Shown: positions 22,701-28,618 of the stretch, piece by piece | How the letters are laid out: every line of letters starts with the position of its first letter | Numbering within the stretch: the first letter of the stretch is position 1 | Assembly: GCA_018062725.1 (NCBI GenBank) | Contig: JAGORP010000015.1 | Span: 1-28,618, forward strand | Source of the DNA: Flavobacterium sp. | GTDB taxonomy: Bacteria; Bacteroidota; Bacteroidia; Flavobacteriales; Flavobacteriaceae | Reading direction: 5' to 3' | Length of the DNA: 28,618 nucleotides | The notes under the pieces: model-generated | Seen by the model: the letters and a program-made list of their open reading frames with translations, nothing else | What the model was told of the DNA's origin: nothing | Databases searched by the model: none | Program-made: the position numbers and the translations under genes

Positions 22701-23372
22701 ATGGCACAAAACACTATTGACGAAACAACTGCCCTCGCATGGATTTCAGCTTGGAGAGCCACACCCGTGGCAGGAATTAAAGCGTATTTTATTCCAAAAG
22801 ACGATTTAACCGATTTAATGAATGACGCTAATTGTATTGGAGTGCGAGCTTATTTAGCACTTGGAAATGTAGCTCGAATGGCACCTGAGGCAAAATTACT
22901 TCTTGTTGATGTAGATGCAAATGGAACCAATGGAACCGACATTTTGGCTAACGGAATTTTTGATTTCACTAGTCCGTGTCCTGCCTATTGTGACACTACC
23001 AGTCCGTTGTACACTTTAGATGATACTGGTCAATATCCAGTTGTCCCAGGTAACACGATTGATATTAAAACAGCTGTAGCTTGGGCTACGCAGTGGCGAT
23101 CAACACCCGACATGGGAGTAAAAGCTTTTTTTATTCCTAAATCGGATATTCAAGATTTGTTGACTGATCCCAATACGATTGGTGTCAGAGCTTATTTAGG
23201 ATGGGGATCAAACAACTCAAAATCTTCCGAAGCGAAATTAATGATTGTTAATGTCGAAGGCAACATCGCAACTGGTGGAACCGATAACATTACTACTGGT
23301 ATTTTTGATTTTACCAAACCGTGTCCAGCGTATTGTGATGTAATGAGTCCAATGTATACACTTCAGCCCTAG
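22701..23372 (+). CDS. Internally duplicated protein with PCPAYCD motifs, unknown family
   Basis: The 223-residue soluble protein is made of two tandem repeats of about 100 residues (about 5-104 and 118-221). Each runs TID-x2-TA-x-AW, W-R-(A/S)-TP, (I/V)KA(Y/F)FIPK, IGVRAYL, (S/P)EAKL-x-(I/L)V-V, GIFDFT, PCPAYCD, SP-x-YTL. Both copies keep all of these blocks, including the two cysteines of PCPAYCD, so they are under the same constraint. No signal peptide is apparent, so it should be cytosolic. I recognise no characterised family; similar proteins probably exist in other flavobacteria. It is the first gene of a tight operon with a 7-TM protein, a histidine kinase and a response regulator, with a 2-nt gap to the next gene. 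Confidence 0.75.
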   Translation: MAQNTIDETTALAWISAWRATPVAGIKAYFIPKDDLTDLMNDANCIGVRAYLALGNVARMAPEAKLLLVDVDANGTNGTDILANGIFDFTSPCPAYCDTTSPLYTLDDTGQYPVVPGNTIDIKTAVAWATQWRSTPDMGVKAFFIPKSDIQDLLTDPNTIGVRAYLGWGSNNSKSSEAKLMIVNVEGNIATGGTDNITTGIFDFTKPCPAYCDVMSPMYTLQP

Positions 23373-23374
23373 TT

Positions 23375-24019
23375 TTGAATTCCAATTTTTTTGTAAATAT
23401 TGGGAATATTCTACTAGTAATCAATACGATACTATTATTGAAAGGTTTTTCAAAAAACGGAAAACCTTTCAAAATTTTTGCGATGTATAGTTTGGCTATG
23501 TTTTTTGTGCAGTTAGCTTCAATTATTGTCGTTAAAATGCACTTTGAAAATTTATTTTTATCGCATTTTTATTTTGGGTTGCAATTTTTAGTACTCAGTT
23601 TTTTTTATTATCATGTAATGAAAGAACCGTTTCAAAAGAAAGTAATTATTGTATTTTTAATTGTATGTTCATCACTTTTGATCATCCAATATGCCTTAGA
23701 CTGGAGTTTGTTTTTCAAATTCAGTCTTTTTGAAATATTCATCACTTCGTTACCTATAATTGTGTACGCAACGTTTCATTTGTATAATTTATTGAATGAA
23801 GAAAAGCGATTTTATTACATCACCATTGGGTTGCTTATTTATTTGTTTGGAAGTACCATCGTTTTTCTCACAGCTAATTTATTACTTTCCCTAAAATCCC
23901 AAATCGCATTCCGATTAATTTACGATTTGAATGTGTATTTATATATAGTATATCAACTGTTTATACTGTATGATTTAAAATCTATTTTAGTCACCAAAAA
24001 ATATAAAGTGTATGAATGA
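23375..24019 (+). CDS. Seven-TM protein of the signalling operon
   Basis: The 214-residue product has about seven hydrophobic segments (roughly 5-22, 34-53, 60-80, 87-108, 114-133, 142-167 and 177-199) with short loops and no large soluble domain. Translation seems to begin at TTG (23,375), 2 nt after the preceding stop; the next internal Met lies well inside the membrane part. The end overlaps the histidine kinase gene by 8 nt. Because the kinase has no sensor domain of its own, this membrane protein is a plausible sensor or anchor for it. That role is inferred from context only. Confidence 0.7.
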   Translation: MNSNFFVNIGNILLVINTILLLKGFSKNGKPFKIFAMYSLAMFFVQLASIIVVKMHFENLFLSHFYFGLQFLVLSFFYYHVMKEPFQKKVIIVFLIVCSSLLIIQYALDWSLFFKFSLFEIFITSLPIIVYATFHLYNLLNEEKRFYYITIGLLIYLFGSTIVFLTANLLLSLKSQIAFRLIYDLNVYLYIVYQLFILYDLKSILVTKKYKVYE

Positions 24020-24788
24020 TTCAGAATTAATTAAAGTCATCTTTTATACCTTTTTTGCCTTTATTTTAATGGCTTTGGTGTTGATACTGTTTTTCTATTT
24101 TTCTAGAAAAAAAATTATCAAGCAAGAAGTAGAGAAAAAGAATTTAGAAATCAATTATCAAAAAGAATTGCTGCATGCGGTGATTGTCACTCAAGAAGAC
24201 GAGCGTCAGCGAATTGCTCAAGATTTGCACGATGATATTAGCTCGAAATTGAATATTGTTTCCTTAAACAGTCAGCTGCTTATTGGAACCAAATTAACCG
24301 ATAAAGAATATGCAGAAGTAACTACAAATATTATTAATTTAACTCGAAAGGCGTTGGAAAATTCTCGCCGGATAGCACACGATTTATTACCGCCAGTTTT
24401 AGAAAAATTCGGATTAGACGCCGGAATTTCAGAATTAGCCGTTGAGTTTAATAGCAGTAAAGCCATCAAGGTATATTATGAGAATAACATTGATTTTTCT
24501 GATATTCATGAAAAAAAACACTTGCATATTTTTAGAATTCTTCAAGAGTTGTTGAACAATTCGTTGAAACACAGTAATGCCAAAAATATTTCTATTGTTT
24601 TCAATTCAGAAAATGATAAATGCGTTGGTAATTACACTGATAATGGTGTTGGTTTTGAATTTTCGAATGCAACCAATCTAAGAGGATTAGGTATGCGAAA
24701 TATCTTCAGTAGAGTTGAACTGATTGGCGCTTCTATAACCATACAATCTGCTCCAAACCAAGGATTTAAAGCAAAAATTATTTTTTAA
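24012..24788 (+). CDS. Sensor histidine kinase, HisKA_3 type
   Basis: The 258-residue protein has one N-terminal TM segment (about 8-30) and a charged helix linking directly to the dimerisation/phosphoacceptor domain. The HisKA_3 motif is DERQRIAQDLHDDISSKL with the phosphorylated His at 73. The ATP-binding domain follows (LQELLNNSLKHSNA; YTDNGVGFE; RGLGMRNIFSRVELIGA). This NarX/DesK-like family pairs with NarL-type regulators, and the regulator gene starts 2 nt downstream. There is no extracellular or PAS sensor domain, so the input probably comes from a partner such as the upstream 7-TM protein. Confidence 0.92.
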   Translation: MNDSELIKVIFYTFFAFILMALVLILFFYFSRKKIIKQEVEKKNLEINYQKELLHAVIVTQEDERQRIAQDLHDDISSKLNIVSLNSQLLIGTKLTDKEYAEVTTNIINLTRKALENSRRIAHDLLPPVLEKFGLDAGISELAVEFNSSKAIKVYYENNIDFSDIHEKKHLHIFRILQELLNNSLKHSNAKNISIVFNSENDKCVGNYTDNGVGFEFSNATNLRGLGMRNIFSRVELIGASITIQSAPNQGFKAKIIF

Positions 24789-24790
24789 TT

Positions 24791-25477
24791 ATGGAAGAAA
24801 AAATTAAAATAATCATAGCCGATGATGAAGTGTTGTTCCAACAAGGAATCTCGTTCATTTTGAGTCGCGAAAAAAACATCGAAATCTGTAAAGAAGTCAA
24901 TGACGGTAAACAATTGATGGATTTTCTCAATAGTATTGACGATTTACCCGATATTATTTTGATGGATTTGAAAATGCCTTTCATCAATGGAGTAGAAGCA
25001 ACCAAACTGATTTCTACCAAATTTCCAACAATAAAAATTATTGCCTTAACGAGTTATAATACCGATTCCTTCATTGCCAATATGATACATGTAGGTGCTG
25101 TTTCGTATTTAGTAAAAAATGCAACTCCAGCTGAAATGATTGAAACCATCAACGAAGTATACCAAAAAGGGTTTTACTACAATGAATCGGTTTTGAAAGT
25201 AATTAACGATGGTTTGATTTCTACTTCCAACAAATCAAAGCTGATTAAAAGTGTCTTTTCAGAAGATTATTTGACCAATAGAGAAAAGGAAATTTTAAAA
25301 TTGATTTGCTTGCAATATTCAACCGCTGAAATTGCAGAAAAAATATTCATCAGTCCGCGTACCGTTGAAGGTCACCGGAATAGTTTGTTATTGAAAACAG
25401 AATCTAGAAATGTGGCAGGATTAGTCGTGTTTGCGATACAAAATAAAGTCATCGATTTCGACGAATTGTCGTTGTAG
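24791..25477 (+). CDS. Response regulator, NarL/LuxR family
   Basis: The 228-residue regulator has a receiver domain (about 1-125) with acidic pocket DDE (11-13), phosphoacceptor Asp59 in LMDLKMP, and the Thr/Lys positions (ALTSYN; YLVKNATP). The C-terminal LuxR-type helix-turn-helix is LTNREKEILKLICLQYSTA plus EIAEKIFISPRTVEGHRNSL (about 158-197). It should bind DNA as a dimer when phosphorylated by the adjacent kinase. Palindromic CGTATTTATACG sites flank the operon at 22,600 and 25,665 and are candidate targets. The gene ends directly against a convergent 44-aa gene, with no terminator visible between. Confidence 0.93.
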   Translation: MEEKIKIIIADDEVLFQQGISFILSREKNIEICKEVNDGKQLMDFLNSIDDLPDIILMDLKMPFINGVEATKLISTKFPTIKIIALTSYNTDSFIANMIHVGAVSYLVKNATPAEMIETINEVYQKGFYYNESVLKVINDGLISTSNKSKLIKSVFSEDYLTNREKEILKLICLQYSTAEIAEKIFISPRTVEGHRNSLLLKTESRNVAGLVVFAIQNKVIDFDELSL

Positions 25478-25612
25478 TTAACTAATTATAAAATTGATGG
25501 ATGCATAGATGTAGAAAAGAATTAAACCAATAAGAAGGAACAATCCAATCTTTTTTAAAACTTCTTTAGTTTTTGATGTTGGTTTCTCATGAAAGGTCTG
25601 ATTTGAATTCAT
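25478..25612 (-). CDS. Small single-TM membrane protein (44 aa)
   Basis: The ATG at 25,610-25,612 opens a 44-codon frame ending in TAA at 25,478-25,480, immediately beside the stop of the response regulator. The product has a polar, Lys/Thr-rich N-terminus (residues 1-21) followed by one hydrophobic helix (KIGLFLLIGLILFYIYASI, about 21-39). It is preceded at 25,633-25,640 by a perfect TAttTTTG element and, 24 nt beyond that, by the CGTATTTATACG site, so it may be a target of the neighbouring two-component system. Function is unknown. Supported by context rather than by homology. Confidence 0.55.
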   Translation of the reverse strand: MNSNQTFHEKPTSKTKEVLKKIGLFLLIGLILFYIYASINFIIS

Positions 25613-25632
25613 ATACTACAATTTGGTTGCTT

Positions 25633-25640
25633 CAAAAATA
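25633..25640 (-). promoter_or_regulatory. Bacteroidota -7 element of the 44-aa gene
   Basis: Minus-strand TATTTTTG matches TAnnTTTG and lies 20 nt upstream of the ATG. Confidence 0.5.
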
Positions 25641-25664
25641 CTAACTTCACTTTTTCTGTATATA

Positions 25665-25683
25665 CGTATTTATACGTGTTTTT
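25665..25683. promoter_or_regulatory. CGTATTTATACG site, copy 2
   Basis: A 19-nt exact match to 22,600-22,618 with the CGTAT-TT-ATACG core at 25,665-25,676. It lies 24 nt upstream (leftward) of the -7 element of the 44-aa gene and about 250 nt upstream (rightward) of the secreted-protein gene. Confidence 0.55.
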
Positions 25684-25930
25684 AGTTTTATGAAATTTAA
25701 AAACAGATTAACCCTCATTTTGTTTTAAATAGTTGTTTAATACGGGCTAAAGCGCTGTATTTGTTGTCTTTAAAACTATTTTTTGCGCAATTTAAATCGA
25801 TTTTATTCTTCAGAAAAAACTTATTAAAAAATAAAACTCATTTAATAGGAATTAAGGGAATTTAATAGTCTACCTTTAAAAAAATCAGCAGAACTCTTTT
25901 GTTGTTTTATTAAATCCCTTACTATTTTTT

Positions 25931-27484
25931 ATGAAAAAAATTTATTTTCTTGGAATGCTATTATGTAGCATTATGGCTACAGAGATCACCTTTGCACAAG
26001 TTACTTACAATGTAGATCAATCGGGAACTTTCAATCCAATTGATATTTCTGGAGAAGGAAACACTCAAGTTGCCTTGTCAGATGATCAAGTTTCACTTTC
26101 TCTGGCCATTGGCTTTCCATTCAGTTTTTACGGAACCAGTTATACAGAATTTTATGCTTCATCTAATGGCTTTATTACTTTTTCCCCAAACCAGAGCCAG
26201 GGTTGTTGTTCAGGTGGAGCAATTCCATCTCAAATTGGAGGAGTTGACAACCTAATTTCTGTAGCTTGGACTGATTTATTGCCAGGATATGAAGGTGGTG
26301 TTGTTAGGTATCAAACAGTGGGAAGTGCGCCCAACAGAACATTAGTAGTTGAATATTTTCAGGTTCGACATTATTCAAGTACTTTTTTGGGAGTATCTTC
26401 TATAATAACGGCCCAAATTCAATTGCATGAAGGTTCAAATAGAATAGAATTACACACCACTAGTTTGCCACAAATACCTGCTGGAAATGGATATGTCTAC
26501 ACCCAAGGTATTGAAAATGCAAATGGAACCGAAGCGGCTTTTGTTTCAGGCAGAGTTGCAACAGATTATTCATTGACAAATGATTTCGTGTCTTTTACAC
26601 CCGTAGCTAGCGAAGTCTTTGTAATTCCGAGTCAGTGTGGTACAACAATCTCAAGTACTACTTCAGCAGTTTATGCTAATTTAGTTCCTGGAGCAGAACG
26701 CTACCGATTCAGTGTTACGAACTTAGCTACTAATACAGAAGTGGTAAAGGAATATGCATTAAGAAATGTATTCATCAGTAGTTTATCCAATTTTCAATAC
26801 GACCAAACCTACAGCATAAAAGTAGCTGTAAGAAAATTGGGAGTTTGGGGAGGATATGGAACTTCATGTACTGTTTCGACTCCAAATGGACTAACTCAAC
26901 TTCGAGCTGTTGATTGTAATGGATTTTTTGACCGTGAGGAGTATGTAGTTGCTGATAATGTTAGATATGCTTTAGGATATCGATTTTATGTAAACAATCT
27001 AACAACGGGTTCTGTTGAAATTATCGATCGACCTTATCGTACTTTAGATTTGAGTTTAATTACAGATTATAATGCATCGGTTGCATTTCGTGGTGTAACT
27101 GGTCCAAACAGGTATTTTATTTTGGTTGCTGCTCTCAATACAGATGGTAATTATTTAGACTATGGTAATGGATGTATGATTGAAATCGGTGCAGAAGTAA
27201 TCGTTCCTTTGGCTAGAGAAATCGAACAATCTTCTACAACATTTAAGGCAGTTGCTTATCCAAATCCATTTAATTATGGCTTTACAATTGAATTAAATTC
27301 TGCTAGCACGTCAGCTATAACTGTGGTTGTATATGACATGTTAGGAAAGAAATTAGAGCATAAAGAAGTAAGCGCTTCAGAAATCAATTCAGTTACTATT
27401 GGATCAAACTTAACTTCTGGCATCTACAATGTTATTGTATCACAAGATGGAGCTTCAGAATCACTACGTATGATTAAACGATAA
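25931..27484 (+). CDS. Secreted protein with T9SS type A sorting domain
   Basis: The 517-residue product has a signal peptide (about 1-22; MKKIYFLGMLLCSIMATEITFA, cleaved after A-x-A-like FAQ). Residues about 50-220 form a beta-rich domain of the kind that starts with FPFSFYGTSYTEFYASSNGF and contains VAWTDLLPGYEGG. Two fibronectin/Ig-like regions follow (about 230-315 and 320-415), each beginning with a Cys-containing strand. Residues about 440-517 are the T9SS C-terminal domain (AYPNPFNYGF, VVYDMLGKK, LTSGIYNVIV, MIKR end). It should be exported by the type IX system and left on the surface or released. The ligand or substrate is unknown. It is monocistronic with its own terminator. Confidence 0.85.
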   Translation: MKKIYFLGMLLCSIMATEITFAQVTYNVDQSGTFNPIDISGEGNTQVALSDDQVSLSLAIGFPFSFYGTSYTEFYASSNGFITFSPNQSQGCCSGGAIPSQIGGVDNLISVAWTDLLPGYEGGVVRYQTVGSAPNRTLVVEYFQVRHYSSTFLGVSSIITAQIQLHEGSNRIELHTTSLPQIPAGNGYVYTQGIENANGTEAAFVSGRVATDYSLTNDFVSFTPVASEVFVIPSQCGTTISSTTSAVYANLVPGAERYRFSVTNLATNTEVVKEYALRNVFISSLSNFQYDQTYSIKVAVRKLGVWGGYGTSCTVSTPNGLTQLRAVDCNGFFDREEYVVADNVRYALGYRFYVNNLTTGSVEIIDRPYRTLDLSLITDYNASVAFRGVTGPNRYFILVAALNTDGNYLDYGNGCMIEIGAEVIVPLAREIEQSSTTFKAVAYPNPFNYGFTIELNSASTSAITVVVYDMLGKKLEHKEVSASEINSVTIGSNLTSGIYNVIVSQDGASESLRMIKR

Positions 27485-27507
27485 ATAAAAGCCTATTTAT
27501 ATTCAAG

Positions 27508-27534
27508 AGGTTGTCATTCGTGGCAACCTTTTTT
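27508..27534 (+). terminator. Terminator of the T9SS protein gene
   Basis: AGGTTG (27,508-27,513) pairs with CAACCT (27,524-27,529) around a 10-nt loop, followed by TTTTT. Confidence 0.75.
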
Positions 27535-27590
27535 GTTAGGTAAGAATAGTGCATGTTAAAGTAGAATTTAAAATTTAACAAAAATTTACC

Positions 27591-27622
27591 TTTGCCCTTA
27601 TCTACTATTTATTGTATCTTCG
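27591..27622 (+). promoter_or_regulatory. Promoter of the terminal gene
   Basis: -33 box TTTG (27,591-27,594), 20-nt spacer and TATCTTCG (27,615-27,622), one mismatch from TAnnTTTG. It ends 19 nt before the ATG. Confidence 0.55.
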
Positions 27623-27641
27623 ATAAAATTATTGCAGGTTA

Positions 27642-28618
27642 ATGAAAAATTTCAAATCAGTTTGTATCGTACTATTTTTGGTTTGCGTAAGCACCGTTAA
27701 GGCTAATTTTATTTTATTGCCTATGGACGATGCTACTCAGAAAAATCATTTAAAGGCATACGGAATTACCTATTGGGCACTCGATAAACAATACAAAGCC
27801 AGTTGGTTACTCAACTACAGAGGTGGTTCTTTTTTACTTCCAGATGCTCCCGAAATTCGAAAAGAATGTCAGATTCGAAATGTGAGTTACGAAGTCCTAT
27901 CCGATACCGAAGCCAACCAGATTTTGGAAGAAATTTCGAGTCCGTCTCAAAACATGGAAACGGTAGTGTTAGAAAAAGCACCTAAAATAGCAGTCTATAC
28001 TCCAAAAGGAAAACAACCGTGGGATGATGCCGTGACCTTGGTTTTGACCTACGCCGAAATTCCGTATAAAGAAATCTACGACGAAGAAGTGTTGAGCGAT
28101 CAACTCATTTTATACGATTGGTTGCATTTACACCACGAAGATTTTACCGGTCAATACGGGAAGTTTTTTGGAGCGTATCGAAATGCACCGTGGTACATCG
28201 AACAAAAGAAAGAAGCAGAAGCCTTGGCATCCAAATTAGGCTATGCTAAAGTTTCGGAAGAAAAATTGGCGGTAACCAAAAAGATACGTGATTTTGTAAT
28301 TGGCGGCGGATTCATGTTTGCCATGTGTTCGGCAACCGATAGTTTTGATATTGCACTTTCTGCCGAAGGTGTGGATATTTGCGAACCGATGTTTGATGGC
28401 GATGAAAGCGAACCCAATTACCAATCGAAAATCGATTATTCTCAAACGTTTGCTTTTAAAGATTATATTTTAGAACGCCGACCTGAACGGTATGAATTTT
28501 CGACCATTGATATGACCGAAAAACGTAAAATTCAAGTTGAAAAGGATTACTTCACTTTGATGGAATACTCGGCCAAATGGGACGTTCTTCCGAGTATGTT
28601 GTGTCAGAATCACACGCA
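27642..28618 (+). CDS. Flavobacterial protein usually labelled 'asparagine synthetase B' (3' end outside window)
   Basis: The frame is open from ATG 27,642 to the window edge, giving the first ~325 residues. It starts with a signal-like hydrophobic segment (about 1-20: MKNFKSVCIVLFLVCVSTVK) followed by FILLPMDDATQKNHLKAYG. Later blocks include VYTPKGKQPWDDAVTLVL, DWLHLHHEDFTGQYGKF, GGGFMFAMCSATDSFD and CEPMFDGD. From memory this family occurs throughout Flavobacteriia and is named asparagine synthetase B in databases. I see no N-terminal catalytic Cys or ATP-pyrophosphatase motif to support that activity. The signal sequence points to an exported protein, so I treat the name as doubtful and the function as unknown. 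Confidence 0.75.
   Translation, partial: MKNFKSVCIVLFLVCVSTVKANFILLPMDDATQKNHLKAYGITYWALDKQYKASWLLNYRGGSFLLPDAPEIRKECQIRNVSYEVLSDTEANQILEEISSPSQNMETVVLEKAPKIAVYTPKGKQPWDDAVTLVLTYAEIPYKEIYDEEVLSDQLILYDWLHLHHEDFTGQYGKFFGAYRNAPWYIEQKKEAEALASKLGYAKVSEEKLAVTKKIRDFVIGGGFMFAMCSATDSFDIALSAEGVDICEPMFDGDESEPNYQSKIDYSQTFAFKDYILERRPERYEFSTIDMTEKRKIQVEKDYFTLMEYSAKWDVLPSMLCQNHT

Larger units (their letters stand above)
25613..25930. other. Intergenic region with regulatory sites
   Basis: No further coding sequence seen. It holds the leftward -7 element (25,633-25,640) and the CGTATTTATACG site (25,665-25,683). Before the secreted-protein gene there is a T/A-rich leader in which TACCTTTA (25,871-25,878) is a weak -7 candidate. 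Confidence 0.45.

Overview
The window looks like a Flavobacterium-type member of the Bacteroidota. The genome is AT-rich, and several start sites are preceded by the Bacteroidota -7 element TAnnTTTG, some with a TTTG box 20 bases further upstream. Transketolase is split into two subunits, and there is a T9SS-sorted secreted protein and several SPII lipoproteins. Gene order on the right is ordinary chromosomal backbone.

Left part (1-10,479) is accessory and almost entirely on the minus strand. It holds a partial FAD-linked oxidase (1-986) with a lipoprotein gene upstream of it; the eroded remnant of a hipBA toxin-antitoxin pair (1996-2326); a small two-TM SLATT-like protein; a compact unrecognised four-gene cassette with overlapping or 1-nt gene junctions (3024-6472); a lone 88-aa gene with its own hairpin; a TIR-domain protein fused to a DeoR-type sugar-phosphate sensor (8017-9387); and a two-TM, coiled-coil protein (9605-10231). 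The long spacers carry diverged copies of a ~130-nt element (around 6559-6688 and 9480-9606), as expected of cassette-wise gene acquisition. The block ends at a 21-bp-stem inverted repeat beside a tRNA-Leu/tRNA-Lys/tRNA-Lys cluster.

Middle part (10,480-22,590) is core metabolism and housekeeping: tRNAs, shikimate kinase, a PyrR-like phosphoribosyltransferase, a methyltransferase, an S4 RNA-binding protein, an FKBP-type lipoprotein, split transketolase, tRNA-guanine transglycosylase, an LptF/LptG-family permease, an EamA transporter, accA and dnaB. Between transketolase and tgt sits a RAYT (REP-associated tyrosine transposase) gene. It has one copy of its presumed REP (GTAG plus a perfect 20-bp palindrome) upstream and an identical copy inside its own reading frame, in phase.

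Right part (22,590-28,618): a four-gene signalling operon encodes an internally duplicated 'PCPAYCD' protein, a 7-TM protein, a histidine kinase without its own sensor domain, and a NarL-type response regulator. A 19-bp sequence containing CGTAT-TT-ATACG occurs just upstream of the operon and again just beyond it, in front of a 44-aa membrane peptide gene. This is a plausible operator for the response regulator. A T9SS cargo protein and a partial gene of the flavobacterial 'asparagine synthetase B' family close the window.

The best candidates for something undescribed are the 3024-6472 cassette, the TIR-DeoR sensor fusion, the REP inserted in frame in its own transposase, and the CGTATTTATACG-linked 7TM/two-component module. 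All assignments come from reading the sequence alone; no database search was run.
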